NCBI RefSeq assembly: GCF_012844455.2
Contig: NZ_JABBCQ020000003.1
Coordinates: 282,397-346,396, forward strand
DNA length: 64,000 bases
Source: Comamonas suwonensis
Lineage (GTDB): Bacteria; Pseudomonadota; Gammaproteobacteria; Burkholderiales; Burkholderiaceae_C
Direction of reading: 5' to 3'
A model generated the notes under the pieces. That model saw only the letters and a program-made list of their open reading frames with translations. It was not told the origin of the DNA and did no database searches. Made by a program: the position numbers and the translations under genes. Shown piece by piece: positions 44,748-51,684 of this stretch (within the stretch, counting starts at the first letter, position 1; the number at the start of each line of letters is the position of its first letter).

Positions 44748-45355
44748 AAACCAATGACGGTCAGCTTTATGTGATCGCCGGGGCTTCGCGCTCCGGTAAG
44801 ACCGCCTGGACACGAAAGCGCATCGCCAAGGCTAAGCGCATCTGGGCTTGGGATCCTGAGGCGCAGTGGTGCGAGCTGCCCGGCTGGCGAAAGGTCAGCA
44901 CGCGTGCCGAGCTGCTGGCCTGCGCGCAAAAGCCGGGGGCGCAGAAGGTGGCGTTTGTGGCCGGGGGGCAGCTCAAGGAAGACTTTGATTTCTGGGCCGG
45001 TGCCGTGATGTACGCGGGCCGCTACGTGGAGCCGCTGGACGCTGTGGCAGAGGAGCTGGCGGACGTAACCACGCCCAGCAAAGCGCCGGGGAACTGGGGA
45101 ATTCTGGTGCGCCGGGGTTTGAAGCGGGGGATTTCCCTGTACTGCATCAGTCAGCGATGGTCGGAGGCCGATAAGACCGCGTTCGGCAATGCGTCGGACT
45201 TCGTGATTTTTCGGCAGTCGTCGGGGGATGATGTCACCTATCTGGCGCGCAAAACGCGGGTAGAGCAGGGTGAAATCAATGGCCTCGTGCCGTTGCAGTA
45301 CGTACACATGAATGCGCTAAATGGCGAGATTTTGCGGGGGAAATTGCGGTTTTAA
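44744..45355 (+). CDS. FtsK/HerA-like genome packaging ATPase (PM2 P9-like)
   Basis: 203 residues, compact like packaging ATPases of membrane-containing icosahedral viruses. Walker A is AGASRSGKT near residue 10; a Walker B-like hydrophobic strand with acidic residues occurs at 'LDAVAEELADV' near residue 90; the conserved Gln region 'LYCISQRWSEADKTAFGNASDFVIFRQ' resembles the A32/P9-specific motif. It would translocate virus DNA into the capsid. It lies upstream of the capsid gene, as in other viruses of this kind, with a terminator between. Confidence 0.8.
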   Translation: MKTNDGQLYVIAGASRSGKTAWTRKRIAKAKRIWAWDPEAQWCELPGWRKVSTRAELLACAQKPGAQKVAFVAGGQLKEDFDFWAGAVMYAGRYVEPLDAVAEELADVTTPSKAPGNWGILVRRGLKRGISLYCISQRWSEADKTAFGNASDFVIFRQSSGDDVTYLARKTRVEQGEINGLVPLQYVHMNALNGEILRGKLRF

Positions 45356-45387
45356 CGGGCATTTTGGGTACGGGAACGGGAACGGAT

Positions 45388-45417
45388 ACAGCGCCTATGC
45401 GGGCGCTGTTTTCTTTT
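45388..45417 (+). terminator. Terminator between packaging and capsid genes
   Basis: ACAGCGCC (45388-45395), 6-base loop, GGCGCTGT (45402-45409), then TTTTCTTTT. It separates the replication/packaging block from the structural block, so the latter probably has its own promoter or relies on read-through. Confidence 0.75.
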
Positions 45418-45496
45418 GTGCAATGGAGCCATGCCAGCACGGGGCTATGCCGCTGCGGCTGACCTTATGTGCAACTGTTCAACACGGGACAACAAA

Positions 45497-45649
45497 ATGA
45501 CTTCTGCGGAAATGACCAAGATCGCCATTGCGGGCGGCATCTTGTTTGCAGCTTACAAATACGGCAACGGCCTGATTAAGGCCGGTGCTGTCGCCGTGGC
45601 CGCTGGCGTGATCGCCAAGCGCGTTCCCTATGTCAAAGACGTGATGTAA
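45497..45649 (+). CDS. Small membrane protein of the structural block
   Basis: 50 residues from the ATG at 45497. One hydrophobic stretch 'IAIAGGILFAAYKYGNGLIKAGAVAVAAGVI' covers most of it. Likely a virion membrane protein, by analogy with the many small membrane proteins of PM2. Ten bases before the capsid gene. Confidence 0.7.
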   Translation: MTSAEMTKIAIAGGILFAAYKYGNGLIKAGAVAVAAGVIAKRVPYVKDVM

Positions 45650-45659
45650 AGGGGAAGTC

Positions 45660-46490
45660 ATGAGCGTCGGAAAACTCAACCGCTACGGCCTGCCTTTCTC
45701 CAACGTGGTGCCCACTGGCACCGCAACCAACCAAGTTACGCCAGGTCGTACCTTGGAAACTCTGCGCTTGCGTCTGGGCGGCACGAGCTTCACCAAGGCC
45801 ATGCTGCCGCTGATCAAAATCAAGGCCAATGGCAAGGTAATTCTGGAAGCGTCCGGTGCAGAGCTGGACAAAATCAATGCCTACCGTGGCACGACGCTGG
45901 ATGCCGGTTTTCTGGACATTCCCTTTGCGGACTACCGACTCAATAACGAGTTTGACCGCATGGTGGGCGCATTCGATACGTCCATGGGTATCAGCAATAT
46001 CACCACTGAGGTGCAGATTGCGGGTGCCACGGCTCCTACGCTGCAGCCCATCCTGATCGAATCGGCGCAGCAAAAAGCCCGTGGCGGTGATTACGCGCCT
46101 TATGCGCCGCTGATCTCAAAGCTGCTGCGCTACCCATTCAGCCAGGCCACGGGCGGGCGTCTGCCGGTCAACGTGCCCTTTGGTGCGCAGTCTGGCTCCA
46201 TCATCAAGCGCCTGCACATTTTCCACACCGGCAACATGACCGGCGCAACCGTGAAAGAGGACGGCCTCGTCATCCATGAATCGGTCAAGGCGGAAAACGA
46301 ATACGAACAAAAGAGCCAAGGCCGCGTGCCTCAGGCCAATGTCTATACGCTGGATTTCTGCGTGGACGGCGCTGTGGGCAAAGCTCTGGACACTCGCCAA
46401 GCGCGTTCGCTGGAATGGCTGTTCGACTTCTCGGCGGCTGATAACGGCGTGGTGCTGGTGGAATACCTCGACCCGCTGGGCAACCTGTAA
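45660..46490 (+). CDS. Major capsid protein, corticovirus P2-like (double jelly-roll)
   Basis: 276 residues (PM2 P2 is about 269). The N-terminal half contains the family pattern of strands 'IKIKANGKVILEASGAELDKINAYRG' followed by 'AGFLDIPFADY', which I recognise as the viral coat protein P2 N-terminal domain. The second half ('IIKRLHIFHTGNMTGATVKEDG' ... 'NVYTLDFCVDGAVGKALDTRQARSLEWLFDF') would be the second jelly roll. Ribosome-binding site AAAGGGGAA. It forms the icosahedral shell around an internal membrane. Structure-based confirmation is lacking. Confidence 0.82.
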   Translation: MSVGKLNRYGLPFSNVVPTGTATNQVTPGRTLETLRLRLGGTSFTKAMLPLIKIKANGKVILEASGAELDKINAYRGTTLDAGFLDIPFADYRLNNEFDRMVGAFDTSMGISNITTEVQIAGATAPTLQPILIESAQQKARGGDYAPYAPLISKLLRYPFSQATGGRLPVNVPFGAQSGSIIKRLHIFHTGNMTGATVKEDGLVIHESVKAENEYEQKSQGRVPQANVYTLDFCVDGAVGKALDTRQARSLEWLFDFSAADNGVVLVEYLDPLGNL

Positions 46491-46499
46491 GGGGGCGCT

Positions 46500-46736
46500 A
46501 TGGATTGGGGCGATTGGACGCAACAAGTAGCCGGGAGCCTCATCAACAAGGCTTCTGATAACAAGTGGGTGCAGCCCTACGAAATCCAGAAGATGCAATT
46601 GCAGGCGCTGGGCCAGTTGGGCATGTATCAAGAGGGTCAAGCCAGCGTGACGGCTGGCCGTCAAGGCCTGACGATCTCGCCAACGCTGCTGTTGATCGGC
46701 GCTGTGGCAATGATCGTCATCATGACAAGGGACTAG
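46500..46736 (+). CDS. Small membrane protein, structural block
   Basis: 78 residues, soluble N-terminus ('QKMQLQALGQLGMYQEGQ') and C-terminal membrane helix 'TISPTLLLIGAVAMIVIMT'. A C-terminal-anchored virion membrane protein is likely. Preceded by GGGGGCGC. Confidence 0.72.
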   Translation: MDWGDWTQQVAGSLINKASDNKWVQPYEIQKMQLQALGQLGMYQEGQASVTAGRQGLTISPTLLLIGAVAMIVIMTRD

Positions 46737-46739
46737 CCA

Positions 46740-47030
46740 ATGTCAGCAGCGGCGGGAGCAGGGGCGGCAGCATCGGCGGTCAGTCCTTGGGCCAATTTTG
46801 CGGGCATGTTCGCTATGGGTCTGGGTAGTGCCGTCAACGGCACGCCCGGTATGGCAACCGGCACGCAGGCCAATAAATACGATAACTCCGGCTGGAATGT
46901 GAATTTCGGGCCGGGAAATATCGACAGTGCGCGGTCTGAGGCGCAAGCAAGCGCTTTTGATGCGTACCTGCCTTATGCGGTGCTTTTTGTGGGGGTAATG
47001 GTCGTATGGCGCATGACCCGCAAAAGCTGA
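46740..47030 (+). CDS. Small membrane protein, structural block
   Basis: 96 residues, Ala/Gly-rich, with hydrophobic segments at about 15-32 and near the C-terminus ('YLPYAVLFVGVMVVWRMTRKS'). Probably a membrane-embedded virion component. It overlaps the next gene by 25 bp. Confidence 0.72.
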   Translation: MSAAAGAGAAASAVSPWANFAGMFAMGLGSAVNGTPGMATGTQANKYDNSGWNVNFGPGNIDSARSEAQASAFDAYLPYAVLFVGVMVVWRMTRKS

Positions 47031-47410
47031 GTTTAGTGCTGGGGGAGTGGGGGGACGATGCCGCGCATTGGCTGGGGCGTGCGCTGGCATCGGCAACCCT
47101 GCAGGACCTGCACAAGCAATGGCTGCACGGCGCAAAGCTGTACCGAATCATGCATGAGGGTGAGTGCGTCGGAGCCTACCTGCTGCGCGTTGACAGCACG
47201 GCCAGGGGGCAACAGGGCGTGATTGTGGCGGCGGCGGCAGAGCTGCGGGGCGTGGACATGATTCAAACCTGCATGCCTGCCATTGAAGCCAGCTTCTGCG
47301 GCGTGAGCTCTATTCGGTTTCATACCGCAAAACCGGCAGTTGCCCGAAAAATGGCCCGCATGGGCTACGGGCCGCAAGAGCTGATCTGTGTGAAGGAAAT
47401 CGCGGCATGA
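47006..47410 (+). CDS. GNAT-like protein of the structural block
   Basis: 134 residues. 'GECVGAYLLRVDSTARGQQGVIVAAAAEL' then 'IRFHTAKPAVARKMARMGYG' resemble the beta4-beta5 and helix region of GNAT acetyltransferase-like folds as found in some phage virion genes. No clear acetyl-CoA loop (Q/RxxGxG/A) is seen, so activity is doubtful. Lies among virion genes; function unknown. Confidence 0.5.
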   Translation: MAHDPQKLSLVLGEWGDDAAHWLGRALASATLQDLHKQWLHGAKLYRIMHEGECVGAYLLRVDSTARGQQGVIVAAAAELRGVDMIQTCMPAIEASFCGVSSIRFHTAKPAVARKMARMGYGPQELICVKEIAA

Positions 47411-48033
47411 CTTCGCGGCAAAAACTCTATGAATTCGGCTTGCCTCTGGGCGCTGGTGCAACCCGCACCAAGCTGGGCGGCGGCTATGTCTGCGGCGGCG
47501 GTGGCGATTCCGACAGCACCCAGCAATCCAACAGCTACGACAACCGGGTGGCGGTGCAGGACGGCGTGGGTCTGTCTTCGTCAGATAACAACTGGATTAA
47601 CGCCAGCCGCACCAATAACTATGAGGCAACGACCAACTACACCAGCAACACCACCAGCAATGTGACGGTGATGGATGGTGGCCTGATTGGTCGTGGTCTG
47701 GATACCGTGGACGCGGCATTCAAGGGAATGCTGGGCGCCACATCAAGCACCTATGACGGTGCCTTGTCTTCGGTAAACAAGACCGTAGGGGCTGCGCTCG
47801 ACAGCATCAACATCAATAACGCCACGAATGCAGACAGCTTTACCAAGCTGCTTGACACGGCGGGCGACTGGTTCAATAAGTCGCAAGGCCTGATAGGCCA
47901 GACGCAAAAAAGCGTGGCTGATGCCTACGCACAAGCGCAGACCGAAGCCAAGGGAACCATTGATAACAAAACCATCATGGTGATTGCCGTGGCGGCAGTC
48001 GCCGGGCTGGCGTTCGTGAATAAGGCCAAGTAA
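47407..48033 (+). CDS. Virion protein with C-terminal anchor
   Basis: 208 residues. Asn/Thr/Ser-rich N-terminal half, a long amphipathic region, and a C-terminal membrane helix 'TIMVIAVAAVAGLAFVNKAK'. The composition is that of an extended structural or tape-like virion protein held in a membrane. Overlaps neighbours by 1-4 bp. Confidence 0.7.
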   Translation: MTSRQKLYEFGLPLGAGATRTKLGGGYVCGGGGDSDSTQQSNSYDNRVAVQDGVGLSSSDNNWINASRTNNYEATTNYTSNTTSNVTVMDGGLIGRGLDTVDAAFKGMLGATSSTYDGALSSVNKTVGAALDSININNATNADSFTKLLDTAGDWFNKSQGLIGQTQKSVADAYAQAQTEAKGTIDNKTIMVIAVAAVAGLAFVNKAK

Positions 48034-48593
48034 TGCGCACGCTATCTCAAATCGTCTACCCAGATCAAAGCTTTTGGCTGAACGGCACAGGGCGATATAT
48101 CCGCCTGATGGAATGCGTGGAGCCTGTGAATCTGCGCGTGATTCGCCAGGGCCGCGTCGTCTATGACGCTCAGGCCGTGGAGGCCGGTTTTTACACCATG
48201 CCAGACGGCGGTTTTGACGCGGTAGAGGTCATGACGCTGGGCGGGCCACAGTTGGTGAAGGTCGCCATTTCTGATGGTGATGGCGGCTATGACCGCTATA
48301 CCGGCACCGTGAATCTGGCCACGGCCACGGCCATTGCAAACACCGGGCCTGTGCCGATTAGCGTGGCATCCACGCTGCTTGTGCCGGCCAACGCCAAGCG
48401 CCGGGGCATTCGCTTTTTGAACAGTGGCACGACCATCGTCTATTTGGGCGGCATGGGTGTGGATCTGGTTAATGGCTGCTTGAAGATCAAGCCCGGCGAA
48501 ATGCTGCTGGAAAGCGAAGCACCAAGCGCCGCATGGTACGGCGTGAGCGAAGGCGGCGCGGGGATTGTCAAGGTGCAGGAGCTAATGGGATGA
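48033..48593 (+). CDS. Putative minor capsid/vertex protein
   Basis: 186 residues without signal or membrane segment. Beta-rich; 'RRGIRFLNSGTTIVYLGGMGV' is typical of phage virion surface proteins. Directly before the collar-domain spike gene and overlapping it by ATGA, so it may be the vertex (penton) protein to which the spike attaches. Inference from position. Confidence 0.55.
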   Translation: MRTLSQIVYPDQSFWLNGTGRYIRLMECVEPVNLRVIRQGRVVYDAQAVEAGFYTMPDGGFDAVEVMTLGGPQLVKVAISDGDGGYDRYTGTVNLATATAIANTGPVPISVASTLLVPANAKRRGIRFLNSGTTIVYLGGMGVDLVNGCLKIKPGEMLLESEAPSAAWYGVSEGGAGIVKVQELMG

Positions 48594-49120
48594 GCTTCAT
48601 CTACAACGCCGGTACAGACGGCATCTACAACGAAAGCGATGAATTTATGGCGGGTCAAATCGCATACAGCGCGGCGGGTGTGATTCCTTCCGGCTGGCTG
48701 GAGTGCAACGGAGCAGCCATCAGCCGTGCAACCTATGGCACCTTGTTTGCATCCATCGGCACCAACTATGGGGCAGGCGATGGCGCAACCACGTTCAACC
48801 TGCCAGACCTGCGCGGCGAATTCCTGCGCGGCGCTGACCGTGGGCGCGGTGTGGACGCTGGGCGTGCCATTGGCAGCGCACAGGGTGATGCAATCCGAAA
48901 TATATCGGGAGCGCTGGCGGGTGAGTACGCCGCAACATTTGCGGATGGGGGGAGTGGGGCACTTGCTCCTGCTAGTAGTTATGGATACACGGTGGCAGGC
49001 CCGACAAGCGCACAGGACAGGGGGTTTGGCGTTTCACTTGATGCATCCCGCCAAGTCCCAACAGCAGCAGAAAACCGCCCACGCAACGTGGCCTTGGTGC
49101 CGGTCATTAAGTACAGCTAA
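48590..49120 (+). CDS. Phage tail-collar domain protein, probable receptor-binding spike
   Basis: 176 residues from the ATG at 48590. The collar fold is clear: 'AYSAAGVIPSGWLECNGAAISRATYGTLFASIGTNYGAGDGATTFNLPDLRGEFLRGADRG', cited as the region at residues 20-85. The C-terminal 'RPRNVALVPVIKYS' is also typical. Such domains occur in tail fibres; in a tailless virus it is best read as the vertex spike that binds the host. Confidence 0.85.
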   Translation: MSFIYNAGTDGIYNESDEFMAGQIAYSAAGVIPSGWLECNGAAISRATYGTLFASIGTNYGAGDGATTFNLPDLRGEFLRGADRGRGVDAGRAIGSAQGDAIRNISGALAGEYAATFADGGSGALAPASSYGYTVAGPTSAQDRGFGVSLDASRQVPTAAENRPRNVALVPVIKYS

Positions 49121-49129
49121 GGCGGTCAC

Positions 49130-49318
49130 ATGAAGCTAATCCACCACTACAGCGAAGAAACCGGCGAGTACCTCGGCACAAGCGATGGCTTTGAGAGCCC
49201 GCTTGAACCCGGCGTTTTTCTGATTCCAGCCTTTGCCACTGATATCGACCTGCCAGAGTTCGTACCGGGCAAGGCGCTGGTTTTCAAAGACGGCGCATGG
49301 ACGCTAGTCGATGCGTAA
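49130..49318 (+). CDS. Small protein, tail-fibre-assembly-like
   Basis: 62 residues: 'YSEETGEYLGTSDG' then 'LEPGVFLIPAFATDIDLPE' and 'GKALVFKDGAWTLVD'. The order resembles the N-terminal part of phage tail-fibre assembly proteins (caudo_TAP type), which fold fibre tips. Position right after the spike gene supports a chaperone or spike part. Confidence 0.7.
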   Translation: MKLIHHYSEETGEYLGTSDGFESPLEPGVFLIPAFATDIDLPEFVPGKALVFKDGAWTLVDA

Positions 49319-50003
49319 TGCCTACCTGATCGCAGCCGCTGGCCTGCTGGCCGCTGGTGCTTGGGTCATGTACCGCAGGCAGCAAGAGGCCGTCGATGCA
49401 GAAGAGGGCGGCAGCGATTGGGAGAGCGACACATGGACGGACGTTGAAAGCGCGTCCAACACCGTCACGCAGGGCGCGGCGGAAGTCATAGATAGCCTGA
49501 CGGGGGGCAGCATGAAACTATCCAACATGAGCCGCGTCACGGCGGCAGACCTGAATCATCCCAATGTGCGCGCCTTGCTGCGCGTCATTCGGCGCGGGGA
49601 GGGCACCGTAGACGAGGCGGGATATCGCCGGATTTTTGGCGGGCAGCTTTTTGAAGGCTTTGCCGACCATCCGCGCATTGCCGTTACCAAGACCATGCGC
49701 AATGGCAAACGAATCACCAGCACGGCAGCAGGCGCTTATCAGTTCCTGAGTAGCACATGGGATGAAACCGCCCGAATCATGGGCCTTCGCGGCTTTTCGC
49801 CAGCGAATCAAGACTTAGGCGCAGTGGGCCGCATTGCAGCCCGAAACGCGCTTGAAGACATCAAGGCAGGCCGCTTTGAAGTGGCCGTTAAAAAAATCGC
49901 ATGGGAATGGGCAAGCATGCCCGGCAGTCCCTACGGTCAACCCGTCATCAGCATGGACACGGCGCGGGCCGTCTACGTTGAAGCAGGCGGCAGCAGCTAC
50001 TAA
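49311..50003 (+). CDS. Membrane-anchored GH104 endolysin-like transglycosylase
   Basis: 230 residues: an N-terminal membrane segment (residues 3-20), an acidic linker to about residue 70, then a domain aligned by eye to lambda endolysin R: RRGEGT with catalytic Glu97, 'FGGQLFEGFADHPRIAVTK', 'STAAGAYQFLSSTWD', 'GFSPANQDLGAVGRIAARNAL' and 'WASMPGSPYGQ'. It cleaves peptidoglycan glycan strands. Membrane anchoring suggests a virion-associated entry enzyme and/or lysis enzyme. Confidence 0.9.
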   Translation: MRNAYLIAAAGLLAAGAWVMYRRQQEAVDAEEGGSDWESDTWTDVESASNTVTQGAAEVIDSLTGGSMKLSNMSRVTAADLNHPNVRALLRVIRRGEGTVDEAGYRRIFGGQLFEGFADHPRIAVTKTMRNGKRITSTAAGAYQFLSSTWDETARIMGLRGFSPANQDLGAVGRIAARNALEDIKAGRFEVAVKKIAWEWASMPGSPYGQPVISMDTARAVYVEAGGSSY

Positions 50004-50012
50004 GGGGCAGGC

Positions 50013-50405
50013 ATGGCAATGAAAAAAGATGAATTGCTAGTGCTGGGCCTTGCGGGCGTGGCCGTCTACATGATCGTCAAAAGCCAGGGCATCAACATCG
50101 GCGGTGCCGTCAAAAAGGCCGTAGGCGGCGCTGGCGGCGGCGTCCTGCCCGTGGGCAAGACTCCGGGCACCAACTATTACAGCCCATGGTTCAACTTCAA
50201 CGGCGGCCAGATCGGCTACGGCCTGTTTGATGGCGCTATGGATAGCTTGGGCTTCGGCGCTGACAACGTGACCGTAGGCGGCAATAAAGGCACCGGCACC
50301 GGCTTGGGCCTCTCGCTGGACAACAGCGGCTTAGGCATGACCTACGGCGGCGTTGAGTCCAACGGCTGGAGCCTGTTCGGCGGCGGTGCGTCTGGGAGCT
50401 GGTAA
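50013..50405 (+). CDS. Virion membrane protein, glycine-rich
   Basis: 130 residues; N-terminal hydrophobic helix 'ELLVLGLAGVAVYMIVKSQG' followed by a Gly/Asn-rich soluble region. Likely a membrane-inserted structural protein. No family recognised. Confidence 0.7.
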   Translation: MAMKKDELLVLGLAGVAVYMIVKSQGINIGGAVKKAVGGAGGGVLPVGKTPGTNYYSPWFNFNGGQIGYGLFDGAMDSLGFGADNVTVGGNKGTGTGLGLSLDNSGLGMTYGGVESNGWSLFGGGASGSW

Positions 50406-50408
50406 GCC

Positions 50409-50702
50409 ATGAAGACCCAGCACCTGTACCTACTGGCGGGCGGCGTCGTCGCGGCGGCGCTGGTCTGGGCCGTCACGCGAGCCAGCAGCACCAGTGCCAG
50501 CAACGCAGGCCAGTACATCGGCGGGGCCGTGGTGGACATGGCGGACGGCGTGATTGGCGGTGCTGTGGTGGGCGTTGGGGAGATTTTCGGCATACCGGGT
50601 ACCAACATGACCAAGTGTGAGAGAGCAAAAGCAGAGGGCCGGACTTGGGACGCGTCTTTCGACTGCCCGGCCGGGGATTTCATCAAATATCTGTGGGACT
50701 AA
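50409..50702 (+). CDS. Virion membrane protein
   Basis: 97 residues, starting 3 bp after the previous stop. N-terminal helix 'LYLLAGGVVAAALVWAVT', a second hydrophobic stretch 'GGAVVDMADGVIGGAVVGVGEIFG', and two Cys in the tail. Family unknown. Confidence 0.7.
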   Translation: MKTQHLYLLAGGVVAAALVWAVTRASSTSASNAGQYIGGAVVDMADGVIGGAVVGVGEIFGIPGTNMTKCERAKAEGRTWDASFDCPAGDFIKYLWD

Positions 50703-50714
50703 AGGGGGGGAGCT

Positions 50715-50876
50715 ATGGGCAAGATTTGGAATCGTTTACGTGAGCCGTCCACATGGGCGGGTTTGTCTGCGCTGGGCATCTTGTTCGGCGTGCCAGAAGC
50801 CGCAGTGGGTGCCGTGGGCCAGATCGTGGGCGGCGTGGCCGCTTTGGGTGCAATCGTGCTGGCCGAGCGCAAATGA
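50715..50876 (+). CDS. Holin-like small membrane protein
   Basis: 53 residues. MGKIWNRLREPSTWAGLSAL opens, followed by 'GVPEAAVGAVGQIVGGVAALGAIVLAERK'. The RxPSTWAGL start and two short hydrophobic stretches resemble small phage holins. Ribosome-binding site GGGGGAGC. Overlaps the next gene by ATGA. Confidence 0.72.
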   Translation: MGKIWNRLREPSTWAGLSALGILFGVPEAAVGAVGQIVGGVAALGAIVLAERK

Positions 50877-51055
50877 CGGGTGATGAGCTGCGCCCGCTGC
50901 TGGCAATTGTGGGGCCAGCCTTAGCCGTCTATGCAGGCATACGGGCTGATCTGGCCCGGCTGCATGCCAAGGTGGACAAGGCTCATAGCCGCATTGATGA
51001 CTTAACCAAAGGAGGAAGCAACCATGGCAAAGAAACGAAGCACGCCCAAGCGTGA
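50873..51055 (+). CDS. Membrane plus coiled-coil small protein (lysis-associated?)
   Basis: 60 residues from the ATG at 50873. N-terminal hydrophobic 'LLAIVGPALAVYAGIRADL' and a heptad-like 'LARLHAKVDKAHSRIDDLT'. This order (membrane helix then coiled coil) is common in spanin- or holin-associated proteins in lysis cassettes. Its 3' end contains the ribosome-binding site and start of the next mini-gene. Confidence 0.65.
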   Translation: MTGDELRPLLAIVGPALAVYAGIRADLARLHAKVDKAHSRIDDLTKGGSNHGKETKHAQA

Positions 51056-51086
51056 CAGCAAGGGCCGCTTTAAGAAGCGCAAATGA
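51024..51086 (+). CDS. 20-residue basic peptide (DNA-condensing?)
   Basis: ATG at 51024 with an excellent ribosome-binding site (AAAGGAGGAAGCAACC) and stop at 51084. Eleven of 20 residues are Lys or Arg, with no acidic residue but one Asp. It begins inside the previous gene in another frame and overlaps the next start by ATGA. Tiny basic packaging peptides (for example microvirus J) have this character. The strong start signal is the main evidence. Confidence 0.6.
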   Translation: MAKKRSTPKRDSKGRFKKRK

Positions 51087-51253
51087 GAGTGCCAGGATTC
51101 ATACCGGGGCCGGTCGATCTGGCCCGAGAGGCATTGATTGTGGTGGGCGGGGCCATCATCGCGGCGGCAGTCATTGGGCAAGTGCCTGCGCTGCGCGACT
51201 GGATCAAGAAACAGTGGGCCGGGACTCCGAACCCGCTGGGGCCGGGTGAATAG
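51083..51253 (+). CDS. Small membrane protein at the element's right end
   Basis: 56 residues, ATGA overlap with the basic peptide. One membrane segment 'ALIVVGGAIIAAAVIGQVPAL' then a basic, Pro-rich tail. Ends 10 bp from the tail-to-tail regulator gene. Function unknown; a virion or accessory protein. Confidence 0.65.
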   Translation: MRVPGFIPGPVDLAREALIVVGGAIIAAAVIGQVPALRDWIKKQWAGTPNPLGPGE

Positions 51254-51263
51254 ATGCGCTGAT

Positions 51264-51620
51264 TCAACCGATTTGGAAAACGGGGCTGTTCGCAGCCCCA
51301 TTTTTATGGGCGTTAATCTCTTCTTCGAGGCTCAACATTTGCTTGACAAGGCGGGCATTTTCGCGCTTGGCTGCTTGATAGCTGGCAAAGTATGTCGAGG
51401 CTTGATTAGCGGAGGTGATTTCGATGGTGCGAATGCCCCAGACGGATTCCCAAAACAAGGCCAGATGGATAGGCCTTGGAGCCTGTCCTTGCTTTCGGTA
51501 TTTGCGCAGCGTGGACGGCGCAATATCGAGCAGTCTGGCCTTTTGCTCGATGGAGCCGGGAACGTTATCCAGCACGTAGCTGAAATGGGGTAGATGGGCG
51601 GGGTATGGTGCTCTGAACAT
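51264..51620 (-). CDS. dif-proximal helix-turn-helix regulator, copy 2
   Basis: 118 residues. Conserved N-terminus MFRAPYPAHLPH, helix-turn-helix-like 'SIEQKARLLDIAPSTLRKYRKQGQAP', the motif 'HLALFWESVWGI', and a C-terminal coiled coil ending in FQIG. Paralogous to the genes at 40147 (broken) and 58485. Start codon 80 bp from dif-like site B. Probably a DNA-binding regulator used by unrelated viruses at the same locus; specific role (immunity, excision control) is not known. Confidence 0.85.
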   Translation of the reverse strand: MFRAPYPAHLPHFSYVLDNVPGSIEQKARLLDIAPSTLRKYRKQGQAPRPIHLALFWESVWGIRTIEITSANQASTYFASYQAAKRENARLVKQMLSLEEEINAHKNGAANSPVFQIG

Positions 51621-51684
51621 GGCCTAAATATCCACCATGAAACCAGCTAGAACACACGTCCCGTAAGAGGTTGCAGCTTCATTA

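Noticed and set aside
45416..45496. Longer N-terminus for the 50-residue membrane protein
   Set aside because: The extension starts inside the terminator T-run and has no ribosome-binding site; the ATG at 45497 fits better.
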